A program made the position numbers and the translations under genes. Below, in pieces: positions 28,187 through 36,432 of a stretch of 64,000 nucleotides of DNA. A model generated the notes under the pieces. It was given only the letters and a program-made list of their open reading frames with translations. It ran no database searches and was not told where the DNA came from. Numbering within the stretch: the stretch's first letter is position 1; each line of letters starts with the position of its first letter. Origin of the DNA: Candidatus Polarisedimenticolaceae bacterium (GTDB lineage Bacteria > Acidobacteriota > Polarisedimenticolia > Polarisedimenticolales > DASRJG01); NCBI GenBank assembly GCA_036275915.1, contig DASUCV010000022.1:434001-498000 (forward strand), read 5' to 3'.

Positions 28187-28696
28187 TCAAGGGGCGCGCA
28201 ACACGCAAGAAAAATCCCGCGCTTCAATGTCTAGTTCCCGCGAAAACCGTCCTAACGTACTGCTGAACCCCGCCGTGCCCGTAACCTGCATCGTTCGGAG
28301 TCTTCCAGCATCTCCAGCTTGCGATCTCAAGTAAGCGACCTGGTATTCCGACAGAAGAGCCACGTAATGCAGCGTGTGACGATCCGATCGCGGCTCGATC
28401 GTTCGAACTCCGTCGAGCAAGCCGGTGGCGACGAGCTGTCCGTTCGTCCAAACATTGATCGACATCCCCTCAAACCTGATCGGAAGATTCGAGAGATTCA
28501 CGACTGTAAACCAAAGAGTGAGACGCGGGATCGACGATCCAGCGCTGATTTCGCCTGGGGAGTCTCGTCGAAGGCACACCTGAACGTCTTGCAGGAGCGT
28601 CTCCGGACTCCAGATTCTCCGCAACAGCAGCCCGGGCATGCGAGCTGCCGCCTTTCCGACCAGGCTTCGAGCGATCTCCATTACCACTGTCTGCAC
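28187..28696 (-). CDS. Hypothetical protein, TIR-gene partner
   Basis: 169 residues. After a short helical start, residues about 45-165 are rich in beta strands (LTLWFTVVNLSNLPIRFEGM, then a tail of short strands), like an Ig-type or beta-sandwich fold. No catalytic motif, signal peptide or membrane segment is seen. It stands 12 bp before the TIR gene, so the two form a pair; it could sense or regulate the effector. I do not recognise the family. Confidence 0.6.
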   Translation of the reverse strand: MQTVVMEIARSLVGKAAARMPGLLLRRIWSPETLLQDVQVCLRRDSPGEISAGSSIPRLTLWFTVVNLSNLPIRFEGMSINVWTNGQLVATGLLDGVRTIEPRSDRHTLHYVALLSEYQVAYLRSQAGDAGRLRTMQVTGTAGFSSTLGRFSRELDIEARDFSCVLRAP

Positions 28697-28794
28697 CTCA
28701 ATATTTATCTTCAGGTTGGGAGATCCTCACTCGCAATCACTATGAACGCGATGACGAAGATCTCCTACCCATCTGCGCCCTGCCCCTAATTTCA

Positions 28795-28828
28795 CAGCCC
28801 ACAGAGGCCCTCACGCCGCCGTGGGCTG
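28795..28828 (-). terminator. Possible terminator after DUF2188 gene
   Basis: CAGCCCAC and GTGGGCTG pair over 8 bases with an 18-base loop, just past the DUF2188 stop in its direction of transcription. There is no good U tract, so this is weak. Confidence 0.3.
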
Positions 28829-28840
28829 CGTCTTTGGCAA

Positions 28841-29074
28841 CTAGTGTTTCTTGTCCTTCGGTGGGTTCGGGTCGCGGCCGTAGGAATCCTTGTCCCGGAT
28901 TCTTCCGTCACGACCATGGATGACAACCTCACCGCCGGTTGTCTGCGCGATCTCTCGAGCGTGGTCGATCGCCGCTGCTTGCGTGTCATGGATCGAGCTC
29001 GCGCGTTCAGCGCCGGGCTTCTTCACTACCCAATCGCCATCCTGGGGAACTACGTGTCGGTCTTTGTCGCTCAT
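28841..29074 (-). CDS. DUF2188 small protein
   Basis: 77 residues; the whole protein is one DUF2188 domain: RHVVPQDGDWVVKKPGAERA at the start, VIHGRDGRIRDKDSYG and DPNPPKDKK at the end. The family is a small beta-rich protein of unknown role, frequent in mobile elements and stress-related loci. A broken second copy of the same family lies at 41511-41588. Confidence 0.88.
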   Translation of the reverse strand: MSDKDRHVVPQDGDWVVKKPGAERASSIHDTQAAAIDHAREIAQTTGGEVVIHGRDGRIRDKDSYGRDPNPPKDKKH

Positions 29075-29090
29075 TGGTGAAACTCCTAGA

Positions 29091-29117
29091 ATGGGGGCGC
29101 AGTTCGTGCGCCCCCAT
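29091..29117. terminator. GC-rich hairpin between DUF1508 and DUF2188 genes
   Basis: ATGGGGGCGC and GCGCCCCCAT form a perfect 10-bp stem with a 7-base loop. It follows the DUF1508 gene stop on the minus strand. There is no long U run, so it may be a terminator or a transcript-stability hairpin. Confidence 0.55.
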
Positions 29118-29146
29118 GGTTCCTATTAAGTGAGGTGCGTTCCGAT

Positions 29147-29503
29147 TTAGCGGTACGCGCCGGTCTTCGACTTCGTCAGATCGACCGTGGGCGCCGAAGG
29201 GCCGACCTTCTTGCAGGCCTCGATGCCGTTGTCGCGGCCCCAGGACGATGTGTACGTCTCCGAGGTCCCGAGCTTCTGGTGGTTCTCCGCGTTCAGCGTG
29301 AAATAGTGCTGGCCGTTCGCCGTGTTGCCCTTCTGATAGCGGATGTCGTACGGCGAGTTCGCCATGGCGGAGGCTATCCCCTTCTCGGCGGCCGGCTTCG
29401 TCGTGTAGGTCTCCGACGTCAAGAGAGTCTCGTTGTTGTTGCCCTGCAGGGTCCAGAAATACTGGTCGTTCTTGCTGTCCTTGAGTTCGTATCGAGCAGA
29501 CAC
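29147..29503 (-). CDS. YegP-like protein with two DUF1508 repeats
   Basis: About 118 residues from GTG 29503, preceded by GAGGT; this gives the usual YegP length, whereas a longer reading from 29617 adds an unrelated proline-rich stretch. Two DUF1508 repeats are clear: YELKDSKNDQYFWTLQGNN with LLTSETYTTKPAAEKGI, and YQKGNTANGQHYFTLNAEN with GTSETYTSSWGRDNGI. Each repeat is a beta-beta-beta-alpha unit. The role is unknown; such genes are common in mobile and stress loci beside DUF2188. Confidence 0.86.
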   Translation of the reverse strand: MSARYELKDSKNDQYFWTLQGNNNETLLTSETYTTKPAAEKGIASAMANSPYDIRYQKGNTANGQHYFTLNAENHQKLGTSETYTSSWGRDNGIEACKKVGPSAPTVDLTKSKTGAYR

Positions 29504-29632
29504 GGGGGGTACCTCATCGGACGCCTTCGCGTCCTGTTTTAGGGACCCGGCACCCGTCGGCTTCTTCGAATTCCCGCTATACTGCGGGTGGAGGTATTTT
29601 CCGAAGCCTTCGGGCACCGGGGAATACTGGTT

Positions 29633-29654
29633 AGGGCCGTCGAAAGACGGCCCT
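29633..29654. terminator. Hairpin with GAAA tetraloop
   Basis: AGGGCCGTC and GACGGCCCT make a 9-bp stem around GAAA, directly downstream of the small gene at 29671-29955. The plus side has TTGCCTTT and the minus side lacks U residues, so the direction is unclear. A very stable hairpin, most likely a terminator. Confidence 0.6.
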
Positions 29655-29670
29655 TGCCTTTGGTGCTGTC

Positions 29671-29955
29671 CTACTCCGTGCGGGCAGCTTCCTCACCCCC
29701 CTCCTCATCGTCACCGAGCGTGAATTTCACGCCGTCCTTATCGCGTTCGAAGCCGATTCGTGCGCGATCTAGCTCTGTCTGTATCACACCGAAGATCTTT
29801 TCGACGTCGGCCCCCGTATAGGCGTAGGACGCCGTGTTCGAGCATTTTCCTAGTAGACGAATGTCCCGGAGTACCTTGCGGGTGCGGGGTTGAGCAACGT
29901 CCAGAAATCTCTGGCGCTTCGACTTTCGGACCGGTTTTTCGGTCGCGTCGGACAT
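29671..29955 (-). CDS. Small hypothetical protein
   Basis: 94 residues. The start is well supported: GCAGGAGGTCGAGC lies just before the ATG, and an extended -10 (TGCTATAAT) is about 20 bases upstream of that. The protein has a basic N terminus (KPVRKSKRQR), a helical centre (RKVLRDIRLLGKCSN) and an acidic C terminus (GDDEEGGEEA). No known domain. It probably belongs to the mobile-element module. Confidence 0.65.
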   Translation of the reverse strand: MSDATEKPVRKSKRQRFLDVAQPRTRKVLRDIRLLGKCSNTASYAYTGADVEKIFGVIQTELDRARIGFERDKDGVKFTLGDDEEGGEEAARTE

Positions 29956-29974
29956 GCTCGACCTCCTGCCGTCT

Positions 29975-29983
29975 ATTATAGCA
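29975..29983 (-). promoter_or_regulatory. Extended -10 promoter
   Basis: The minus strand reads TGCTATAAT, a consensus extended -10. It lies 19 bases before the start codon of the small gene at 29671-29955. No clear -35 is seen, as expected for extended -10 promoters. Confidence 0.6.
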
Positions 29984-30108
29984 GACTGAAACGCGAATCG
30001 TGCCCCTGTCAGCGACCCAGACCATTTTAGTGGGTGACAGAGCTATGACGCTACGCACAAGAGACCGGCGCCCTATCGTGGATAGAACTCCGGTTGCCGT
30101 CAATGTCG

Positions 30109-30402
30109 TCAGCCAAGAAGCGTCTTGAGCCGGTCGGCGGGTAGCCTGTCCCGCTGCTCGCCCTCTCCGAGTTTGGATCGCGCTCAGGAACATCCGCCGC
30201 TCGAGCCGGCCGTAGAACTCGCACAGGCACTTGGCGCCTGCCTCTCATCGCCACCGAACATCAGCACGAGGCGATCCGTCATGTCGATCAGGAGCTACTC
30301 CTGATATTCCAAGAAAGACGAGCCCATGAGTGCGATGACATTCGGGAAACCAGCCTGATGGACCCATGCTGACTCGCCGACAGACGGCTTAGTCGCCACT
30401 CG
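30109..30402 (-). pseudogene. DNA primase (TOPRIM) remnant
   Basis: Starting right after the RuvC-like stop, the minus strand reads KPSVGESAWVHQAGFPNVIA, then LMGSSFLEYQE, a stop, TDRLVLMFGGDE, and later EGEQRDRLPADRLKTLLG before a final stop. The series matches the TOPRIM half of DnaG-like phage and plasmid primases, where the Gly-Asp-Glu of GGDE is in the LMFDGDE metal motif. Two internal stops and a scrambled middle show it is decayed. It explains the 450-bp stretch with no intact gene here. Confidence 0.7.
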
Positions 30403-30405
30403 ACG

Positions 30406-30960
30406 CTAGCGATCCCGCCCGCCGGGGATCTTCGGCGTGTTTTGCACTAACTCGGAGTCGGACTGAAGATAGAACACAAGTGCGAATCCCACCGCGTCGA
30501 AGATCGACGTACGAGTATCCTCACTCATCCAAGCCTTCCGAATCGGCGGTACACGGGGCCCAAGCTCGGGGAAGTGGGCCGAGATCGCGATCACGACGGC
30601 TCGTTTGTTGACGCTCTGATTGCCGGCGAACAGCTCAAGGACGTGCCGTCGGGGTATTCTCGCTTGCGCGATCCCGTGAGATCCGGCGTCCGCGCATACC
30701 GACAGAATCAATTCTTGGGCACGATCACGCCTCCGGGAATCGCGATGGGACGTGTCCTCAACAATCAAGGCATCGGGGCGGTAGTGCTCGACAAGAGCGG
30801 TCGCCTGGTCAAGCGCTGCTGCGCTGTCGGCGCGTCTCGTGTCCTTGGTTCCCCAGTCGATGAGGCGTGTGGCGCCTTCGAGCACGGCGTAGCCAAACCC
30901 ACGACTGGTTGGATCAATCGCCACGACACGGTATAGGTCTTCCCTCCTTTGGTCAGACAT
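30406..30960 (-). CDS. RuvC-like Holliday-junction nuclease/RNase H-fold protein
   Basis: About 184 residues from ATG 30960. VVAIDPTSRGFGYAVLEG has the first catalytic Asp of the RNase H fold; DALIVEDTSHRDSRRR carries the Glu; and EDTRTSIFDAVGFALVFYL ends with an Asp in a helix. This is the RuvC spacing (D-x-G, E, D). Phage- and element-borne RuvC-like nucleases process branched DNA during replication or packaging. Its neighbours are a primase remnant and an XRE regulator. Confidence 0.75.
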   Translation of the reverse strand: MSDQRREDLYRVVAIDPTSRGFGYAVLEGATRLIDWGTKDTRRADSAAALDQATALVEHYRPDALIVEDTSHRDSRRRDRAQELILSVCADAGSHGIAQARIPRRHVLELFAGNQSVNKRAVVIAISAHFPELGPRVPPIRKAWMSEDTRTSIFDAVGFALVFYLQSDSELVQNTPKIPGGRDR

Positions 30961-30970
30961 GGTGATGGGT

Positions 30971-31300
30971 CTAGGACACTCGCCGTAGGATGTCGCGAAG
31001 GACTTCGAGCTTGTGCCGTAATACCGGATTCGGCGATCGGCCTTCGAGGCGGAGAACCAGCGCACTTGCCCGTTCGCCGACATGATGCGCGATTCGCTCA
31101 TAGAGACCCGCGAAGAGCTCAGCGGATGACTCCGCGAAGATGACCTGGTAGGCGAGCGCGGTCTCGAGTCCGGGCTCGCGGTCGAATTGCTCGTAGCGGG
31201 AAACGCGGGTGCCGCTCTCGGTCCCCAGAAGGAACGCCAGTTCGTCCTGGGTGAGGTACGCCCGTTTGCGGAAGGTCCGCAGGTAGTTGGGCAGTTTCAT
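30971..31300 (-). CDS. XRE-family HTH regulator of the mobile-element module
   Basis: About 109 residues; the start is placed at MKLPNYLRTFRKR, where the conserved region begins, although ATGs at 31306 and 31333 are possible and none has a clear ribosome site. The HTH reads YLTQDELAFLLGTESGTRVSRYE. The rest is a helical dimerisation tail. It is divergent from the gene at 31668, and the space between holds repeated ACAAACA motifs that are plausible binding sites. It ends 10 bp before the RuvC-like gene. Confidence 0.8.
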   Translation of the reverse strand: MKLPNYLRTFRKRAYLTQDELAFLLGTESGTRVSRYEQFDREPGLETALAYQVIFAESSAELFAGLYERIAHHVGERASALVLRLEGRSPNPVLRHKLEVLRDILRRVS

Positions 31301-31311
31301 TGCCATGGGTT

Positions 31312-31507
31312 TGTTGTTTGTGCTTTCCAACATAGTAGCGAACTGTCAGCGGTCGTACAGGGGTACAAACATGCCTAATTCGGCAGTGTCAAGTGGAATA
31401 AGTGAGGACTGTCTGTGTACACACGGCAACAAACAACATGGTTCACGCCTCGGGGACAAGGGGGACTTTGGGGACTTGATATGAAGAAAGCCTCGTACAA
31501 ACAACAT
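31312..31507. repeat. Dispersed ACAAACAACAT motifs (possible operators)
   Basis: ACAAACAACAT occurs at 31429-31439 and again at 31497-31507; ACAAACAACA occurs in inverse orientation at about 31312-31321; and GTACAAACATG occurs at about 31364. All lie in the space upstream of the XRE gene. The spacing is irregular, so this may be a set of operators. Confidence 0.5.
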
Positions 31508-31601
31508 TGGAGCATCGCTGCAGTTAGCCTAGCGAAGAGTGCGCCCGAGAAGCGCTAGTACAAGTGAGCGGAAGTCCCCGAACTCCCCGAAGTCCCCACT
31601 T
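31452..31601. repeat. Facing GGGGAC / GTCCCC triplet clusters
   Basis: The plus strand has GGGGAC three times at 31452-31475. At 31574-31597 it has GTCCCC, CTCCCC, GTCCCC at the same 9-base spacing, so the two clusters are inverted to one another. The same heptamer group stands at 18101-18146 next to the tmRNA fragment. The interval between holds no gene. Confidence 0.5.
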
Positions 31602-31667
31602 GCCGGCGACCGAGATTCCCCGTGGTAGCCTTCTTGGTCCAGACAATAGAAACTCCGAGGGACACTC

Positions 31668-31973
31668 ATGCCGAAGGGAATCCCACGTCAGACAGAAATT
31701 CGAGCAATTCGTCGAGCATTCCGCGTCATCGAGCGAGCGCTCGTGCGTGTGGCCGAAGCGGCCGCTCATCCAACGAGAGATATCAAATCAAGTGGGACGC
31801 GTGGGCAGCTGCGGTTGACTCCGAAACGGCGTGCCGCGCTCAAGCTGCAGGGACGCTACATGGGCTACATGCGGCAGCTCAAGCCCAGGCAGAAGGCGAA
31901 GATCCGAAACCTCAGGGAGCGAAACGGTTACTCCGCAGCAATCAGACTCGCGAAGGAACTTGTCAGCCGCTAG
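31668..31973 (+). CDS. Small basic hypothetical protein
   Basis: 101 residues with GAGGGA before the ATG. It is highly basic (about 25 Arg/Lys), helical and without cysteine: FRVIERALVRVAEAAAH, then LTPKRRAALKLQGRYMGYMR and LKPRQKAKIRNLRERNGY. It might bind DNA or RNA. I do not recognise the family. It is divergent from the XRE regulator and is followed on the other strand by the P-loop protein. Confidence 0.55.
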   Translation: MPKGIPRQTEIRAIRRAFRVIERALVRVAEAAAHPTRDIKSSGTRGQLRLTPKRRAALKLQGRYMGYMRQLKPRQKAKIRNLRERNGYSAAIRLAKELVSR

Positions 31974-32025
31974 TGGACGCAAGGTCCCCTGGGACCTGAT
32001 CCGGTAGTCAGAGTGTCTCGCCGAT

Positions 32026-33402
32026 CTAGGATCCCGGAAGCTCATGAGGCTGCGGAAGCCCGTTTGGCGGGGTAACGCTCGGAGGGACCCCCACCTCCTC
32101 CTTGTTGATGCCGTACCGGTCGAACAGCCGTTCCAGCTTTGCGACTGATCCGTCGGCGATGACGTAGACCCCGTGGCGCTTCTGGGTGCCAAGTCGCAGA
32201 CGCTTTCTGATAATCCAGCCGATCCATTTCGCAGTCACCTTGCGCTCGTACTCATCGCCGTGCCGATCGGAAAACCAGTCCGAGATGTCTTTGATTGCAA
32301 GCGGAGCGTTCTGGGCCAGCATGTCTCGGATGATTTCGAGGATCTGGGCTTCTGAGTCCATTCCGCGCTCGGCGATGATCTCGCCGTGGTAGCGACGAGC
32401 GAGTTCCTGGAGCTCGGCCCGAACGCTTGCATCTTCGACCAGCGAAAGAAGCGGCACGAAGACCTGATTTAGGCGCGGCTCGATCGTCCGGTCGACGAGG
32501 CTGTCGACGATATGTCGCTTTCCCACGTTCTTGAAGCGGAAAGTGAGAAGCTTGTTTCGAAGTGAGAGCGCGCGCATTCCATGCGAGGGCGGCAAGTTGA
32601 TCGGAATATCGTCACGGAGCCTTCGCTGGCCAAGCTCTTCTGTGATGCAGCGGCTCTCGAGGGCGCGATCCTGGAAGAATCCGCGGGTTGCAACAAGCTT
32701 CGGGCCAAACACCCGATACGCTCGTGGGTTGTACTCACCTGTCGGTGAGAGCTCACTTCGGAGAACGGGAAATCCCCGCGCATGGCCGTTGTTCAAGATT
32801 TTGACGATCTCTGCATGCTCGTCCGAGGCTCTGAAGTCTCCCTCGTCGATCACGAGCGTGCCCTGGAACGCGTGCAGGATTCGAAAGATCGGAGAAACTG
32901 AAGATGCGCCGCTTGCAAAGATCGGCTTGTAGCAGATCGATCCTACGGTAAGTAGGAACCGCGTCTTCCCGGAACCCGGCTCTCCGATGACTCGAAGATA
33001 GGGAAGCTCGTTGAACGAGTCGTAGACCCAGGAGAGGAGGACGTAGTAGCTCGCGATCGCCTCGAAGAGTGGGCTGACGTCAACGAACTGATGGATGAAA
33101 GCGCGAATCTCGGCGATCAGCGAGGCTTCGGATTCGAAGTTGTCGGCGCGTGATGAAAATCGGACGACATCATGGCGAATCAGATTGTTCCTTGCGGTAT
33201 AGGGGACGATGATCTGGTTCGCATCGGTGATCTGCTCTTCGTAGTGCGGCTCGCCATCGCGGAACACACAGAAGATGGTTCGGCCGGCTGTCGGGTCGAA
33301 GACGGTCTCCGCGAGTGCGCCATCTGAGAGACGGACCGAGACAAGGTAGCGAGGATGAGAGATCGCCTGCCTTGGCGCCGCGATTGAATCATGTTCGTTC
33401 AT
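32026..33402 (-). CDS. P-loop replication protein (primase/helicase-like) of the mobile element
   Basis: About 458 residues from ATG 33402 (MNEHDSIAAPR), or 502 from TTG 33534. Walker A is RVIGEPGSGKTRFL and Walker B is GTLVIDEGDF, with a sensor-type ATRGFF and arginines after. The N-terminal 130 residues are beta-rich; the C-terminal part has a winged-helix-like end (VTAKWIGWIIRKRLRLG). The layout resembles AAA/DUF3631-type helicases linked to primases of integrative elements. It converges with the small gene at 31668. Confidence 0.72.
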   Translation of the reverse strand: MNEHDSIAAPRQAISHPRYLVSVRLSDGALAETVFDPTAGRTIFCVFRDGEPHYEEQITDANQIIVPYTARNNLIRHDVVRFSSRADNFESEASLIAEIRAFIHQFVDVSPLFEAIASYYVLLSWVYDSFNELPYLRVIGEPGSGKTRFLLTVGSICYKPIFASGASSVSPIFRILHAFQGTLVIDEGDFRASDEHAEIVKILNNGHARGFPVLRSELSPTGEYNPRAYRVFGPKLVATRGFFQDRALESRCITEELGQRRLRDDIPINLPPSHGMRALSLRNKLLTFRFKNVGKRHIVDSLVDRTIEPRLNQVFVPLLSLVEDASVRAELQELARRYHGEIIAERGMDSEAQILEIIRDMLAQNAPLAIKDISDWFSDRHGDEYERKVTAKWIGWIIRKRLRLGTQKRHGVYVIADGSVAKLERLFDRYGINKEEVGVPPSVTPPNGLPQPHELPGS

Positions 33403-33537
33403 ACACTTCAGCACTACCGTAAGTTCCGGGCTGACGGAAGGATGCGAAAGTTGTCGCTGAATTACAGGGAATGCAGTTGCCGGTTCGATGGAGTTGCTGG
33501 TCCTTGGCGTTAACGATCCCATGGATAGGCTCAAGGT

Positions 33538-33741
33538 ATGCAGCTCACCGACCAGGACATCACCGAGTTTCAGGAAGCCTATGCCGAGGCCTTCGGGGAG
33601 AACATCTGCGCCGCGGAGGCGCGGGAGATGGCCTCGCGCGTGCTCTGGCTCTACGAGCTCCTCAGAACACCAGAGAATGTCGGCCCGCCACTTGATGATC
33701 GTCCGGTTTTTGGGGTACGTTCAGGGCAAAGGTCGAATTAA
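33538..33741 (+). CDS. Small conserved protein next to serine recombinase
   Basis: 67 residues: MQLTDQDITEFQEAYAEAFG, then EAREMASRVLWLYELL. It is short and helical. I recall similar peptides upstream of serine recombinases in uncultured bacteria. It is divergent from the P-loop gene and lies 72 bp before the recombinase on the same strand. The role is unknown; a directionality factor is possible but unproven. Confidence 0.6.
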   Translation: MQLTDQDITEFQEAYAEAFGENICAAEAREMASRVLWLYELLRTPENVGPPLDDRPVFGVRSGQRSN

Positions 33742-33813
33742 TCAACCGACAGGATCGCAGCAAGCGGGTGGAAATACGTCCACCCGCACGACTGCGGTCC
33801 AACATCACATCAC

Positions 33814-35397
33814 ATGAAATACTTTCTCTACTGCCGCAAGTCGACCGAGGACGAGGATCGCCAAGTCTTGTCGATCGAGTCGCAACGGCGAGAGTTGGAA
33901 CGGCAGATCCCGTCCTGGCCGAACGTCGAGATCGCAGGGGTCTACGAGGAGTCGTTCAGCGCGAAGAAGCCGGGCAGGCCCGTATTCGATCAGATGCTCC
34001 TGCGCGTCGATCGCGGCGAGGCAGACGGGCTCATCGCATGGCACCCGGACCGCTTGGCTCGAAACTCGGTCGACGGCGGCAAGATCATCTACGCCCTCGA
34101 CAATGGCAAGCTCAAAGACCTGAAGTTCTCCACATTCTCCTTCGAGAACAATCCGCAGGGCAAGTTCATGCTTTCCATCATCTTCGGGTACTCGAAGTAC
34201 TACGTGGACAATCTGTCCGAGAACGTTCGACGGGGCAACCGCGCGAAGCTGGAACATGGATGGCTACCCGGGCCCGCTCCCATCGGCTACCTCAATGACC
34301 GGGAGGCCAAGACAATCATCGCCGACCCTCAGAGGTTTCCGCTCGTCCGGAAGATGTGGGAGCTGATGCTCACGGGGAGCTACTCCCCGCGGCGAATCCA
34401 TGAGATAGCGGCCCACGAATTGGGGCTCTGCACCGTGAAGCGTCGGCGAAGCGGTGGAAAACCGTTGGCGCTCTCCGGCGTCTACGCGATGTTCACGAGC
34501 TCATTCTACGCGGGTGTCATCGAACGAAACGGGAGAACGTATCCAGGAAAGCACCCGCCGGTGGTGGCGCTCGACGAGTTCGATCGCGTTCAAGAGATGC
34601 TGGGCAGACCTGGCCGCCAACGACCCAAGACCCACGAGTTCGCCTTCACCGGCATGATCCGGTGCGGCGAATGCGGGTTCTTCGTGACCGCCGAGACCAA
34701 GAAGAACCGATATGGATCCGTCTATACTTACTACCACTGTTCAAAGCGGCGGCTCGACTACCGGTGCCAGCAACCGTACGTCACGAGTTCGGGCCTTGAG
34801 AGACAGCTCGCGGAATTCCTCGCCACTCTCTCCGTTCCAGACCCGATCAACCGATGGGCTCTCGCTCGCCTGAAACGCGGTGCAAGCGAACAGGCGCGTC
34901 TCCGAGCACTTCAAGAGCGCTCACTCGAGGAAGCCCGCGCCGGCCTAGAACGTCAACGGGAGAACCTGACGAGACTACGGATGCGAGATGTTGTCACCGA
35001 CGAGGAGTACGCTGCGCGGCGTGCGGAACTCGACCTCGAGGGAATCAAGCTCAGCCATCGAACGGAACCGCTCAGCGAGCGGTTCGAACCCGCCGAGCTC
35101 GTCATTTCGTTCAGTACACATGCGGTTTCGCAGTTCGTAGCAGCGGGCGATACCACAAAACGCGCAATCATCGACATCGTGGGTTCGAACCCACGGCTCA
35201 CCGACAAGACAGTGCTTATTGAAGCGAAAAAACCGTTCCGGCAATGGACCGGAACGGCTTCTATTCCTGACTGGTGGGCCTTCGTAGAGGACGTTAGAAC
35301 TTTTGCAGCTCAAAATCGGGAAGCATGGGATGAACTGGCAGACAAGATGTTGATTGCAATGCCCGATCTCGAGCGCTTGAGGCTCAAGGCCGCCTGA
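33814..35397 (+). CDS. Large serine recombinase (site-specific integrase)
   Basis: 527 residues. Resolvase domain (1-150): YCRKSTEDEDRQVLSIESQ with nucleophile Ser10, and WHPDRLARNSVDGGK with catalytic arginines. Recombinase domain (about 160-290), zinc ribbon (MIRCGECGFF, YYHCSKRR, DYRCQQ) and a coiled coil (about 345-420) follow. Such enzymes integrate and excise elements between attP and attB without a tyrosine integrase. Its attP should lie beside the gene. It is the best candidate to have moved this module, although serine recombinases do not usually choose tmRNA sites. Confidence 0.93.
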   Translation: MKYFLYCRKSTEDEDRQVLSIESQRRELERQIPSWPNVEIAGVYEESFSAKKPGRPVFDQMLLRVDRGEADGLIAWHPDRLARNSVDGGKIIYALDNGKLKDLKFSTFSFENNPQGKFMLSIIFGYSKYYVDNLSENVRRGNRAKLEHGWLPGPAPIGYLNDREAKTIIADPQRFPLVRKMWELMLTGSYSPRRIHEIAAHELGLCTVKRRRSGGKPLALSGVYAMFTSSFYAGVIERNGRTYPGKHPPVVALDEFDRVQEMLGRPGRQRPKTHEFAFTGMIRCGECGFFVTAETKKNRYGSVYTYYHCSKRRLDYRCQQPYVTSSGLERQLAEFLATLSVPDPINRWALARLKRGASEQARLRALQERSLEEARAGLERQRENLTRLRMRDVVTDEEYAARRAELDLEGIKLSHRTEPLSERFEPAELVISFSTHAVSQFVAAGDTTKRAIIDIVGSNPRLTDKTVLIEAKKPFRQWTGTASIPDWWAFVEDVRTFAAQNREAWDELADKMLIAMPDLERLRLKAA

Positions 35398-35589
35398 CGA
35401 AAGGCGCGTTTCACTCTACCGAAATTAAGCCTTCCTGACAAGGGTGGGTGGTTTGTCGCTCCTGCAGATTCTTGCTTCGTTTCGCATTGAAAGGTCGATG
35501 CTAAGAAGACCAAACGTGAAAAGATCATGATACTCGCCGATCAAGACATCGACGCTTTGGAAGTAGTGCCAGGACTAGATTGCAATCAG

Positions 35590-35626
35590 AGAAAGAGGGT
35601 CGGCCCGGGATGCCGACCCTCTTTCT
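35590..35626. terminator. Strong bidirectional terminator
   Basis: AGAAAGAGGGTCGGC and its complement form a 15-bp perfect stem with a 7-base loop. The A run on the left and T run on the right let it work in both directions. It stands between the recombinase and the convergent 100-residue gene. Confidence 0.85.
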
Positions 35627-35719
35627 GACGCGTCACCTTACTCTTCCGCTCCCTCTTGTTTGCCCTGACAGTGCCAAGCCAAGCGCACTATCGGGACAAT
35701 CTAACGCACTCCGGAATCT

Positions 35720-36022
35720 TCAACGTTCTACTAGTTTGAGTGCGTGTTCGTTCTTCCCGGCAGGAGACGGATGTTGCCCGCGTGATTCCCACAAGGCAAC
35801 GAGTAGACCAGCATCATCCATGAACTTCGATCTCCATTTCTTCGGACAAAGGTCCTTGAACTCTCCGATCAATTCGAGTTCCCGGTTCAGCCCCTTTCCC
35901 TTTTGAAGCGCGCTCATGAACTCTCCGAGGAACTCTGCGTACGTCGCAGCCATCTCCGGGGTAGTCGTCTCACCATCGAGGTCGATGGCGTGCGCTGCTT
36001 CTTTCTGTCTCGTGGCTCTCAT
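35720..36022 (-). CDS. Small hypothetical protein
   Basis: 100 residues from ATG 36022 (MRATRQKEAAHAID). It is mostly helical: ATYAEFLGEFMSALQKGKG, then LELIGEFKDLCPKKWRSKF. No known domain. Longer starts run through a low-complexity, arginine-rich stretch and are less likely. It is convergent with the recombinase and downstream of the sigma-like gene. Confidence 0.5.
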   Translation of the reverse strand: MRATRQKEAAHAIDLDGETTTPEMAATYAEFLGEFMSALQKGKGLNRELELIGEFKDLCPKKWRSKFMDDAGLLVALWESRGQHPSPAGKNEHALKLVER

Positions 36023-36129
36023 GTTGCACCTCGCCGTGGTTGTGACGGCCGAACGCGGAGAAACGATCTCGCAATTCGCACGGAGCCCGCAACCCGCTCG
36101 CCGGATCGCGGGCCCCGTCTTGGTTCGGA

Positions 36130-36432
36130 TCAACTAACCGAATTCCCAGATGACAGTTCGGAGAGGGTCCAGAGGACGTCGTTCTTGAACCATCCTCTCT
36201 TCCTCATTCCGCGTCGGATGCCACTCAGCGCCTTCCCGAGCCGGCGATAGACGGTCGTCCGGCTGATCTTCAAACGATCGGCCACAACTTCGCCGGGAAG
36301 CTCTTGGTGGATGAGCAACTCAAGCACATCTTGCTGGGACTTCGGCAGGTCGATCACTGAGTCGTGGAGGGCTTGCTGAAGCTCGCGCCAGAATAGGCGC
36401 CGTTCAGGAGCCCCAGTAATTTTCATGACCAT
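36130..36432 (-). CDS. Sigma-70 region 4-like HTH protein
   Basis: About 100 residues from ATG 36432, which has AGGAGG 8 bases upstream. The centre is a sigma region 4/LuxR-type helix-turn-helix: DLPKSQQDVLELLIHQELPG then EVVADRLKISRTTVYRRLGK. It lacks region 2, so it is not a full sigma factor; it is either a regulator or a phage-type small sigma-like activator. A space of 490 bp follows, upstream, with the RNA candidate. Confidence 0.72.
   Translation of the reverse strand: MVMKITGAPERRLFWRELQQALHDSVIDLPKSQQDVLELLIHQELPGEVVADRLKISRTTVYRRLGKALSGIRRGMRKRGWFKNDVLWTLSELSSGNSVS

Noticed and set aside
35180-35205. Palindrome GTGGGTTCGAACCCAC resembling a tRNA T arm
   Set aside because: It is inside the recombinase gene in frame, and no tRNA body surrounds it.
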